NCBI RefSeq assembly: GCF_002869745.1
Contig: NZ_PNOS01000040.1
Coordinates: forward strand, 1 to 44,614
Direction of reading: 5' to 3'
Origin: Oceaniglobus roseus
Lineage (GTDB): Bacteria > Pseudomonadota > Alphaproteobacteria > Rhodobacterales > Rhodobacteraceae
DNA: 44,614 nt
Of the stretch, positions 15,562 through 24,412 are shown piece by piece (the first letter of the stretch is position 1; each line of letters starts with the position of its first letter). The position numbers and the translations under genes are program-made. Under the pieces are notes generated by a model. It ran no database searches. It worked only from the letters and a program-made list of their open reading frames with translations, and had not been told where the DNA came from.

Positions 15562-16545
15562 TCAGCGCAATCCGGCGCGTCTGGCGGCGCGGTCGATGGC
15601 ATCGACGACGGCCTGCGGCTGGACGTGGTGGGGCATGTGGCCGACATCGTCGAGCAGGACCAGGTGCGCGCCCTTCACCTGTTTCGCCAGCACCTCGGAG
15701 TGGATGTCGGGCGGCACCACCTCGTCCGCCTTGCCGTGCACGATCTCGAGCGGCAGGTCGAGCGTGGCATAGCGTTCGGACATGGCGACGACATGGGGGC
15801 GCAGGGAATCCACCTGCCGGGCGTTGGCGCGGAAGGTCGCGCGGCGCAGGGTCAGGGGCCAGCCGATCCGCTCGAGATAGCCGGGGGGCACCGGGTTCGG
15901 CCTGAAGATCTCGCGCAGCGCGGCCTCGACCTGGGACTTGCCCGCGAAGGCGGTGATCAGCGGCACGATGGCGGCGCCGCCGACCGAGGAGGCGGTGAGC
16001 CCGTAGAGGAAGCCGAGCCCGCCCGGCCAGGGCTCGGTCGCGCCCGAGACGATCACCGCCGCCGCCGGATCCTGGTCCAGCGCCCAGGCCATGGCGACCG
16101 CGCCGCCGTAGGAATGGCCGAGGACGATGGGACGCCGCACGCCGATCTCGTCGGCGGCCTTCTTCAGGAAGGCGGCCTGCTGCTGCGGGCTTTCGGCGGT
16201 GGTGTCGAAGGGTCCGCCGAAGGCGTCGGAGACGCGGTCGGTATAGCCAAGCCCGGGGCGGTCGAAGGCGATGACGCGGTAACGGTCCGTCAGCCGGTCG
16301 ATGAAGCCGATGGTGAAATCCCGGGTCGATCCCGAGGCGCCGTGGATCAGCACCAGGTCCGGACCTTGCCCCGCCTCGACATAGTGGACCCGCTGCCCGT
16401 CGACCTCGACGAAGCGGCCCTCGGGCGGATAGGCGGCCTCGGCCGCCGCCTCGATCCGGTCGGCCCGGCCGTCGACAAGGGCGCCGCAGCCGCCGAGGGC
16501 GGCCATGGCGACGATCAGGCTAGTGGCCAATGCGCGAAATCTCAT
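15562..16545 (-). CDS. Alpha/beta-hydrolase lipoprotein
   Basis: A 327-residue protein with a lipoprotein signal ([20 protein letters not shown]; lipid-modified Cys20), so it is probably membrane-anchored outside the cytoplasm. The alpha/beta-hydrolase triad is visible: Ser145 in GHSYGG, Asp274 in [10 protein letters not shown] and His303 in [18 protein letters not shown] supplies the oxyanion region. The substrate is unknown; esterase, lipase or epoxide-hydrolase-like activity are all possible. I chose ATG 16543-16545 because it gives the lipobox; an upstream GTG-type extension to 16584 would disrupt it. The start overlaps the end of metA by 26 bases. Confidence 0.82.
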   Translation of the reverse strand: MRFRALATSLIVAMAALGGCGALVDGRADRIEAAAEAAYPPEGRFVEVDGQRVHYVEAGQGPDLVLIHGASGSTRDFTIGFIDRLTDRYRVIAFDRPGLGYTDRVSDAFGGPFDTTAESPQQQAAFLKKAADEIGVRRPIVLGHSYGGAVAMAWALDQDPAAAVIVSGATEPWPGGLGFLYGLTASSVGGAAIVPLITAFAGKSQVEAALREIFRPNPVPPGYLERIGWPLTLRRATFRANARQVDSLRPHVVAMSERYATLDLPLEIVHGKADEVVPPDIHSEVLAKQVKGAHLVLLDDVGHMPHHVQPQAVVDAIDRAARRAGLR

Positions 16546-17437
16546 AGGGCGTGGTCTGGTATATCTGGTTGATCCAGTTGCCATATAGAAGGTGCGCGTG
16601 GCTGCGCCAGCGGTTCTGCGGCTTCTGCGAGGGGTCGTCGTCGGGATAGTAGTTGCCGGGCACGTTGATCGGCGTGCCGTTGGCCACGTCGCGGTCGTAC
16701 TCCTGCTTCAGCGTGTCGCTGTCGTATTCGAAGTGGTTGAAGATGTAGAGCGCCCGGTGCCCCGGATCCTCGACCAGCGCCGGGCCCACCTCGTCGCTGC
16801 CGAGCAGCGTGGTCAGACCAGGCGCCGCGTCGATCTCGTCCTGGCGCATCTCGGTCCAGCGGCTGACCGGGATCACGCAGTCGTCGGAGAAGCCGTTGAG
16901 GTAGGGCGAGGCGGGGGCGAGGTTGGTGTGGCGGAAGCAGCCGAAGGCCTTGGCGGGCAACAGGTGCTTCCGCACGCCGTGGAAGTGGTTGATCATCGCC
17001 ATGCCCCCCCAGCAGACGCCGAAGGTCGAATGGACATTGGTCTGGGTCCAGTCCATCACCTCCTTCAGCTCGTCCCAATAGGTGACCTCCTCGAACTCGA
17101 GGTGCTCGATCGGGGCGCCAGTGATCACGAGGCCGTCGAACTTCTCGTCCTTCACCTCCTGGAACGGGCGATAGAACGCCTCCATGTGGGCGGCGGCGGT
17201 GTTCCTGGTCTGGTGCTCGGACATGCGGATCAGCTGGAAGTCGATCTGCAGCGGCGTCGCACCGATCAGCCGGGCGAACTGGTTCTCGGTCTGGATCTTC
17301 TTCGGCATCAGGTTCAGCAGCGCCACCCGGAGCGGGCGGATGTCCTGGCTGGCCGCCAGCTCCTCGGACATGACCATGACGCCCTCGTCCTTCAGCACCT
17401 GGAAGGCGGGCAGGGTGGAGGGCAGGCGGATGGGCAT
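16520..17437 (-). CDS. metA: Homoserine O-acyltransferase MetA, predicted acetyl-CoA dependent
   Basis: A 305-residue enzyme of methionine synthesis that activates homoserine by O-acylation. The catalytic Cys142 (FGVCWGGM) and the His235/Glu237 pair (FNHFEYD) are present, and the N-terminus [12 protein letters not shown] is classical for the family. Residue 111 is Glu ([12 protein letters not shown]). In this family Gly at 111 goes with succinyl-CoA and Glu with acetyl-CoA, so the product is predicted to be O-acetylhomoserine. I chose ATG 17435-17437 because it restores standard numbering; an upstream extension to 17479 is not conserved-looking. No SAM riboswitch is recognisable in the upstream 150 bp. 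Confidence 0.93.
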   Translation of the reverse strand: MPIRLPSTLPAFQVLKDEGVMVMSEELAASQDIRPLRVALLNLMPKKIQTENQFARLIGATPLQIDFQLIRMSEHQTRNTAAAHMEAFYRPFQEVKDEKFDGLVITGAPIEHLEFEEVTYWDELKEVMDWTQTNVHSTFGVCWGGMAMINHFHGVRKHLLPAKAFGCFRHTNLAPASPYLNGFSDDCVIPVSRWTEMRQDEIDAAPGLTTLLGSDEVGPALVEDPGHRALYIFNHFEYDSDTLKQEYDRDVANGTPINVPGNYYPDDDPSQKPQNRWRSHAHLLYGNWINQIYQTTPYEISRIGH

Positions 17438-17557
17438 GGCGGCGGATCCCTGGTTGCGGAGCGCGATAGGTAGACCCAAAGCGCGGCGATTGCCAGAGCC
17501 GCCCGGCGCGGCGCGGACAATCCGCCGCGCGGCCCCGTGCTGTTGCGCGGAGCGGGC

Positions 17558-17585
17558 GCAGGATGGGTGATGTCACCCAGCCTGC
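17558..17585. repeat. Diverged third copy of the GGGTGA/TCACCC palindrome
   Basis: A 28-base inverted repeat: GCAGG, one mismatch, then TGGGTGA, TG, TCACCCA, and CCTGC. The core is that of the two copies at 13.9-14.0 kb. It lies 8 bases beyond the stop of the ATPase gene and about 120 bases upstream of the metA start, again just downstream of a leftward stop codon. Confidence 0.7.
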
Positions 17586-17593
17586 CCTCGGGA

Positions 17594-18466
17594 TCAGCCG
17601 CCCGCCGCCCGCCGCTCCAGCGCCTCGGCGATCAGCGCGTCGAAGTCCTCGGGGCTCTGGACTGCGAAGACCCGGTCGGCGGTGACGCTCACGCCCCAGT
17701 GCCGCGCCATCGCGGCATAGAGCGGCTGGCGATGGGCCAGCGCCCGGGCATAGGTCCAGCGCACGAAGGCGTCGGGATCGACCCGGTCCTCGGCAACTTC
17801 GTGGCTCGCCAGGTACTCGGCCCATTCGGCGCGCAGCACGTCGGGTCGATAGTACATCGGCTTCGGCGCCCGGTCGAACCGGCGCACCAGCTTCTCGGTA
17901 TGGGCGGCGCTGCCCTCGATCCAGACCGGCAGCAGATGCCGGGAGAGCGGCTTCAGCACCGGATCCTCGGGATCCTCGGGGTTCACCACCTCGCAGATCG
18001 ACCCGCCGGTGTCGCAGATGAAGTTGTCGTAGCCGTAGAGGTCCGAGGCGCGGCCGATGAACGGCACCGCGTCGAGCAGCGCCGCGATCTCGGCCGTGCG
18101 GTGCTGGTCCTGGCGGCGCATGTATTCGTCGAAGGGCAGGCCGCCCTTCGCGGGATCGCCCGGCTTGCCGAGGTAGGTCGAGAGCGGCGCGAGATTGTCG
18201 AATGTGATGTTGCTGGCGACATGGATCGAGTCGCTCATCAGCAGCTCGCGCAGCAGCGGCACCTTCATCGCCTCGCGCTTGAAGTTGTCGGCGATGTGCT
18301 CGCCCATGTAGCGGGTGCCGATGCGGTAATCGACGGAGTAGTGGAACCAGCCCCCGGACCTGCGCAGCATGTTGCCGAGGTGCGTCTTGCCCAGGCCCGA
18401 CATGCCGAACACCATCACCCGCTTCTGCGGCGCCGCGCGCCAGGCTTCGGCACTGTCGTAGATCAT
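17594..18466 (-). CDS. P-loop ATPase/kinase-like protein, unassigned
   Basis: A 290-residue protein with a clean Walker A motif near the N-terminus (VMVFGMSGLGKTHLGNML; Lys27). A candidate acidic motif is YGYDNFICDTGGSICEV, and the middle part is rich in charged residues. No membrane segment or signal peptide is visible. The small-kinase-like start (single P-loop, then RRSGGWFHYSVDYRIGTRYM) resembles nucleoside/adenylate kinase-like folds, but I cannot name a family or substrate. It is transcribed in the same direction as metA, separated by about 157 bp containing a palindrome. Its own upstream gap to the EamA stop is 60 bp. Confidence 0.72.
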   Translation of the reverse strand: MIYDSAEAWRAAPQKRVMVFGMSGLGKTHLGNMLRRSGGWFHYSVDYRIGTRYMGEHIADNFKREAMKVPLLRELLMSDSIHVASNITFDNLAPLSTYLGKPGDPAKGGLPFDEYMRRQDQHRTAEIAALLDAVPFIGRASDLYGYDNFICDTGGSICEVVNPEDPEDPVLKPLSRHLLPVWIEGSAAHTEKLVRRFDRAPKPMYYRPDVLRAEWAEYLASHEVAEDRVDPDAFVRWTYARALAHRQPLYAAMARHWGVSVTADRVFAVQSPEDFDALIAEALERRAAGG

Positions 18467-18526
18467 CCACCGCTCTCCCGTTCTCCGGTGCTCCTCCTAC
18501 TGTGCGCGGCGGTCCGTGACCAGAGG

Positions 18527-19432
18527 TCAGGCGGCGACGCGGCGGCGGGCGCGGGTGTTCAGGATCAGGAGGCCGGTGCCGAGGATCGCGAAGCCGAGAT
18601 AGGCCGTAGGGTGCAGCGCCTCTCCGAGGATCAGCGCGCCGAGGGTGATGGCCACGGGCGGGATCATCAGGGTGCAGAGCATCAGGTTGCCCGCCCCGGC
18701 CATGGCCAGCACCCGGTAGTAGAGCAGGTAGGCCAGGGCGGTCGCCATGACGGCGTAATACCCGATGGCGATGAACGTGCGCGGCGCGAGGTCCGGCCGC
18801 GGCGGGCCGTCGAGCGTCCAGGCCGCGGGCACCATGATGAGGGCCGAGGCGCTGAGCATCCCCGCCGCGGCCACCACCGGGTTCAGCCCCTGGAGCGTGC
18901 GCCGCGCCCAGGCCCCCGCCAGCGCATAGCTGAACGTGCCCCCCAGCACGGCCAGCTGCGCGAGCGAGCGGATGTCGAACTGCGCCAGCGAGTCGAGCCC
19001 GATCGCCGTCGCCACCCCGAGGAAGCCGAGCGCCACGCCAAGGGCCCGGCGCGCGGTCAGCCGTTCGTCCGCGAAGACCGCCGAGGCGACGAGGACGCCG
19101 AAGATCGCCGTGGTGGCGTTCAGGATCGAGGTCAGCCCGGTCTCGATGTGCAGCTGTCCCCAGGCCATCAGCGAGAAGGGCAGGATGTTGTTCAGCAGTC
19201 CCATGACGACGAAGGCGCCCAATGTGCCGCGGCCCTTCGGCAGCGGCAGGCGGCCAAGCGCCACCACCGCCCAAAGGATCGCGGCCGCCCAGAACACCCG
19301 GTGCGCCACGACCCAGGCCACGGGCACCTCGTCCAGCGCGATGCGGATCGAGACGAAGGAGGCGCCCCAGAGGCAGGAGAGCAGCAGCAGCTCGGCCCAC
19401 GCGCGGGGGGAAAGGTATTTCTGTGCGATCAT
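18527..19432 (-). CDS. EamA/DMT-family transporter
   Basis: A 301-residue inner-membrane protein with ten predicted helices in two EamA repeats. The first repeat includes LLLSCLWGASFVSIRIALDEVPVAWVVAHRVFWA and the second begins around QLAVLGGTFSYALAGAWARR. Members export metabolites or amino acids; the substrate cannot be predicted. It lies 60 bp upstream of the P-loop ATPase gene in the same direction and may share its transcript. Upstream of its start is the terminator of the outer-membrane protein gene, so it probably has its own promoter in the 80-bp gap. Confidence 0.88.
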   Translation of the reverse strand: MIAQKYLSPRAWAELLLLSCLWGASFVSIRIALDEVPVAWVVAHRVFWAAAILWAVVALGRLPLPKGRGTLGAFVVMGLLNNILPFSLMAWGQLHIETGLTSILNATTAIFGVLVASAVFADERLTARRALGVALGFLGVATAIGLDSLAQFDIRSLAQLAVLGGTFSYALAGAWARRTLQGLNPVVAAAGMLSASALIMVPAAWTLDGPPRPDLAPRTFIAIGYYAVMATALAYLLYYRVLAMAGAGNLMLCTLMIPPVAITLGALILGEALHPTAYLGFAILGTGLLILNTRARRRVAA

Positions 19433-19513
19433 GCGGCAGGTCTAGCAGGGGCCGGCGGGATGCGCGATCCGGTTCCTGCGCATCCCCGCCGCCCTGCGCG
19501 TCCGGCGAAACGG

Positions 19514-19546
19514 AAAAGGCCCCGCCTGCAACCTGCAAGCGGGGCC
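19514..19546 (-). terminator. Rho-independent terminator of the FadL-like gene
   Basis: On the minus strand a 13-bp stem (GGCCCCGCTTGCA / TGCAGGCGGGGCC, one G-U pair) with loop GGT is followed by TTTTCC. It lies 24 bases after the stop codon. Confidence 0.85.
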
Positions 19547-19569
19547 CTGCGCATACCGTCGCGCGGCAC

Positions 19570-20742
19570 TCAGAACTTGAACGCCACCTTCAGACCCACG
19601 GCAACGGCGTGGTTGTCGGTGAAGCTGGAGAACGTGGTGCCCGGCGGGAAGCCCTGGCCCGGGGTGGTCGAGGTCGGCGCCTGGGTCGTCGTGTCGCCAA
19701 GCGCGACGTAGCGGGCGCCGAGCGTCACCTCGAACTGGTCGCGCTCGTAGGTGACGGCGACGCCGATGGACTTCTGCCCGTCCGTCGGCCCGAGGTTGCC
19801 CGAGAAGCCGCCCATCGGATCCTCGTAGGAGGCGAAGATCGCGCCCGACCAGTTGGGGGTGAAGCGGCGCCCGACGCCGAGCGTCCAGGTGATCGTGTCC
19901 GAGTTGTAGTCGACCAGCGCCATGCCGGTGGAGGCGCGGTAGATTGTCGGGTCGATGGTGAAGGCCGTCCAGTCGACATAGCGGATCGAGCCGAAGACCA
20001 GCGTGTCCTTGGCGACGCCGCTCTGGAACTCGAGGTTCACCGACTGCGGGATCTCGACGGGCATCGCGGTCGACAGGGCGATGGGGGCGCCGGTGGCCGG
20101 GTTGACGGCGGATTCGTTGGCGGTGAAGGCGTGCTTGATCGCCGAGTTGTAGGTCAGCGCGACGCGCAGCGCGATCTCGGGCTTCTCGTAGGCGACGCCG
20201 ACGACATAGCCGTAATCCGTCTCCTTCGGCACGTCGAGCTTGTAGCCGTTGAAGAGCGACACCTGCCCGCCGGTCCTGAGCGCCCGCAGGCCGCCGAAGA
20301 CCGAGAAGTTCTCGTTGATCTTGTAGCGTCCGAGGAGCGTCGCCGCGTTGCTGTCGATGCTGGCCTGCGAGCCGCCGAAGGCGAGGGTCGAGCCGCCGTA
20401 GAGGTAGCCGGTGTTCGGGCGGTAGAAGGTGTCGGCGCCGATCGGCTCATCGATGACGAGGGCCAGGTCGACCTTCTCGTTCACCGCCATCTTGAAGCCG
20501 AAGGAAAGCGTCGAGTAATCCTCCAGCACGTCGCCCGAACTGGCGCCCGCGGGCGATGTCGCACCGGCGGGCACCTGCTGCACGCCGCTCACGCTGGGCT
20601 TGACGTTGCCGTAGCTCAGTTCGACGTAGTTGCCCGGTTCGAACAGGATCAGCGCCGACTGGGTCGAACGCTCGACGCCGGCGGCGAAGGCTCCGGTGGT
20701 CGACAGGGCGACCAGTGTCGCGGCGGAGATGGCTGATTTCAC
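19570..20742 (-). CDS. Outer membrane protein, OmpP1/FadL family
   Basis: A 390-residue beta-barrel protein with a signal peptide (VKSAISAATLVALSTTGAFA) and a C-terminal aromatic ending (HAVAVGLKVAFKF) as required for outer-membrane insertion. FadL-family barrels pass long-chain fatty acids and other hydrophobic compounds. The mature protein opens GVERSTQSALILFEPGNYVELSYG, the conserved family start. The initiator is GTG 20740-20742, set by GGGAGG at 20750-20755. A monocistronic unit is indicated by the terminator downstream and the promoter candidate upstream. The transported compound is not evident from its neighbours. Confidence 0.87.
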   Translation of the reverse strand: MKSAISAATLVALSTTGAFAAGVERSTQSALILFEPGNYVELSYGNVKPSVSGVQQVPAGATSPAGASSGDVLEDYSTLSFGFKMAVNEKVDLALVIDEPIGADTFYRPNTGYLYGGSTLAFGGSQASIDSNAATLLGRYKINENFSVFGGLRALRTGGQVSLFNGYKLDVPKETDYGYVVGVAYEKPEIALRVALTYNSAIKHAFTANESAVNPATGAPIALSTAMPVEIPQSVNLEFQSGVAKDTLVFGSIRYVDWTAFTIDPTIYRASTGMALVDYNSDTITWTLGVGRRFTPNWSGAIFASYEDPMGGFSGNLGPTDGQKSIGVAVTYERDQFEVTLGARYVALGDTTTQAPTSTTPGQGFPPGTTFSSFTDNHAVAVGLKVAFKF

Positions 20743-20771
20743 GGTGGTTCCTCCCAAGAACTGTTAATGTT

Positions 20772-20799
20772 CTCGTAGCGGAACCGTGATCTCGGTCAA
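20772..20799 (-). promoter_or_regulatory. Candidate promoter of the FadL-like gene
   Basis: On the minus strand TTGACC (20794-20799), a 16-base spacer and TACGAG (20772-20777). The -35 box is good, the -10 box weak. It lies about 30 bases upstream of the GTG start. Confidence 0.35.
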
Positions 20800-20839
20800 T
20801 TCGCGACCCTACGTCACACGTAAAACGGGAAACGCAGCG

Positions 20840-21787
20840 TCACGAAACTGTCACGCTCTGGCGCCGTCCACGCGCTTCGGTCCAGATGTTCAGGTAGTTG
20901 GCGCCGAAGATGACGATGGCCCCGACCAGCACCCAGATGTCCAGCGGCTCGCCGTACAGCAGCATCCCGACCGCGGCGATCACCGGCAGGCGCAGGAAGT
21001 CGAAGGGCATCACGATCGAGGCGGGCGCGAAGGTCAGCGCCTTGGTCAGGCACATGTGCGCCAGAAGCCCCGCGATGCCGACCAGCACCACCAGCGGCAC
21101 CAGCGCCGGCGAGGGCACGGCGATGTCCCCGTCGAACCCCGCGCAGGCCAGCCCGAAGGCCGCCTGCATCACCGTCAGCCAGAACAGGATGCAGGTGATC
21201 GACTGGTCGTGCGTCAGAAGCTTGGTGAACAGGGCCGAGCCCGCGAAGCCGACCGCCGCCAGCGCCGCGGCGGCGAGGCCGGGGTCGAAGTGATCGACGG
21301 CGGGGCGGGCGACGATCAGGATCCCGGCGAAGCCCGAGAGCGCGCAGAGCAGCCGCGCAAGCGTCAGCCGTTCCTTCAGGAACAGCGGCGCGCAGAGCGT
21401 CACCCAGAGCGGCGACGAGAACTCCAGCGCGAAGACCTGCGCCAGCGGGATCATCGTCAGGGCGTAGAACCACAGGTTCTGGCCGGTGAAGTGGAAGACG
21501 TTGCGCACCAGGTGGGTGCCGATCCGGTCGGTGCGGATCTGCCCGAGCGTCCCCCACAACGCGCCGCAGCCCACCACGATGGCGATGCCGATGAACGAGC
21601 GGTAGGTCATGATCTCGAAGGTGTCGAGCTCGCTCGACAGGCTGCGCCCGGCCACGGCCATGGAGGAGAACGAGACGATGGCGCCGATCATCCACAGCGC
21701 CGCCTTCAGCGGCTGCGGCGCATCCTCGGAGCGCAGGCCGGCGGTGGCGCGGATCGTGGCGCCGGAGGAGGGCGAAGGCGGGGTCAT
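20840..21787 (-). CDS. EamA/DMT-family transporter (second)
   Basis: A 315-residue inner-membrane protein with about ten predicted helices and two EamA repeats. After a soluble N-terminus of about 28 residues, the first repeat begins KAALWMIGAIVSFSSMAVAGRSL and includes YALTMIPLAQVFALEFSSPLW. That wording is typical of the DMT subgroup annotated as riboflavin or general metabolite exporters; the substrate is unknown. It lies 30 bp downstream of guaA in the same direction, so guaA transcripts may read into it. Its sequence is clearly different from the other EamA gene at 18.5 kb. Confidence 0.88.
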   Translation of the reverse strand: MTPPSPSSGATIRATAGLRSEDAPQPLKAALWMIGAIVSFSSMAVAGRSLSSELDTFEIMTYRSFIGIAIVVGCGALWGTLGQIRTDRIGTHLVRNVFHFTGQNLWFYALTMIPLAQVFALEFSSPLWVTLCAPLFLKERLTLARLLCALSGFAGILIVARPAVDHFDPGLAAAALAAVGFAGSALFTKLLTHDQSITCILFWLTVMQAAFGLACAGFDGDIAVPSPALVPLVVLVGIAGLLAHMCLTKALTFAPASIVMPFDFLRLPVIAAVGMLLYGEPLDIWVLVGAIVIFGANYLNIWTEARGRRQSVTVS

Positions 21788-21817
21788 CTGTCTCTCGTCA
21801 TTCCGGGACGGGGGAAG

Positions 21818-23386
<1,569 letters not shown>

Positions 23387-23434
23387 GTGCCGCCCTTACG
23401 GCAGGGCGGGCGCTTAGGCAAGATGGCCCGTCGC

Positions 23435-24229
23435 TCAGCGGATCGGCGACAGCAGCACCGGCTCCGTCACCAGCGCGCGGACGCCGTGGCTGTGCTCTTC
23501 CTCGAAGGCGTTGCCCCGTTCGGCCCAGCGGTGCAGCGACGAGATGTCGAGCCGGGCGCAGCGGGGCCGCACGCTCCACGTCACCTGGAGCGGAGAGCAG
23601 GTCTCGGCACTGTATTTCGGCCCCGTGGTCGACCCCGCGAAGACCACCGGCGCGCCCGTGTCCCAGGGCAGGATGCGTGGCTGGGGGTGGCCGTTGATGA
23701 TGGTGTGGGCGAAGTCGAAATTGGCGAAATCGTGCGCCGAAGGATCGTTCACCAGGAGGAACACCTGCGATTCCACCCTGAGCTGCGGGTTCGAGCAGGC
23801 GTCGCTGAGGCAGGCGCCGAGCCCCGGGCCCGGTTCGACGGTGCAGGTGGAGAAGACCCAGTGCACCTCCAGCGTATCGCCGGGCTTCACCCCGTGGAAG
23901 GCGCCATGACCCTTGGCGGGATCCTCCAGTTCCGCCGCGCTCAACTGCTCGGTCTCGTTGCAGCGGTATCCGCCGTGTTCCCCCTCCCCGGCGAAGACCG
24001 AGAAGCCGGGCCCCTTGTGTTCGGCCTGGGTGTGGGTGTGGATGTTGCAGAGGTTCATCTCGACCGCGGGCGGCGCGATGTTGAAGGCCTGCCTGTTCAG
24101 CCCCTCGGTCGCGGCGATGTCGCGGGGCGCCTGCGGGCCGAAGCCGCGGCAGATCTCCCCTGCCGTCGCGGTCCCACCAGGGACGAGCGCCAGCATCAGG
24201 GCCACCAGCCGCCACACCGCACAATCCAT
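23435..24229 (-). CDS. Delta-class carbonic anhydrase, exported
   Basis: A 264-residue protein with a signal peptide (MDCAVWRLVALMLALVPGGTATA), so it acts in the periplasm or outside. The block EMNLCNIHTHTQAEHKGPGFS, with three closely spaced His residues, together with FAHTIINGHPQP and several paired cysteines, matches the delta-class carbonic anhydrase family first known from diatoms and now also found in bacteria. The reaction would be reversible CO2 hydration at a zinc site. The start is ATG 24227-24229, fixed by GGAGG about 8 bases upstream. It is divergent from the MttB-type gene. I recognise the family from motifs only; metal binding and activity are inferred. Confidence 0.72.
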   Translation of the reverse strand: MDCAVWRLVALMLALVPGGTATAGEICRGFGPQAPRDIAATEGLNRQAFNIAPPAVEMNLCNIHTHTQAEHKGPGFSVFAGEGEHGGYRCNETEQLSAAELEDPAKGHGAFHGVKPGDTLEVHWVFSTCTVEPGPGLGACLSDACSNPQLRVESQVFLLVNDPSAHDFANFDFAHTIINGHPQPRILPWDTGAPVVFAGSTTGPKYSAETCSPLQVTWSVRPRCARLDISSLHRWAERGNAFEEEHSHGVRALVTEPVLLSPIR

Positions 24230-24412
24230 CGCATTTTCCTCCGTCAGGGCCGTCCACGTCAGGCAGGGGTAAGGCCATGGGCTTAACCCGACGTGAACGC
24301 GCGCCGCAGGGGCGATGTCGCTTTTCCCCCCAATGCGACGCAATCGCGGCGCAGCCGACACGGGCGTTGGAGTAGGGGAGGGAGAACCGGAACACGAGGC
24401 GGAGTAGGGACG

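Noticed and set aside
17438-17479. Upstream start for metA at 17479
   Set aside because: It would add 14 non-conserved residues before the classical MPIRLP start and shift standard residue numbering.
17438-17593. SAM riboswitch upstream of metA, common in alphaproteobacteria
   Set aside because: No SAM-II-like conserved sequence could be recognised; the region holds only the palindrome and GC-rich sequence.
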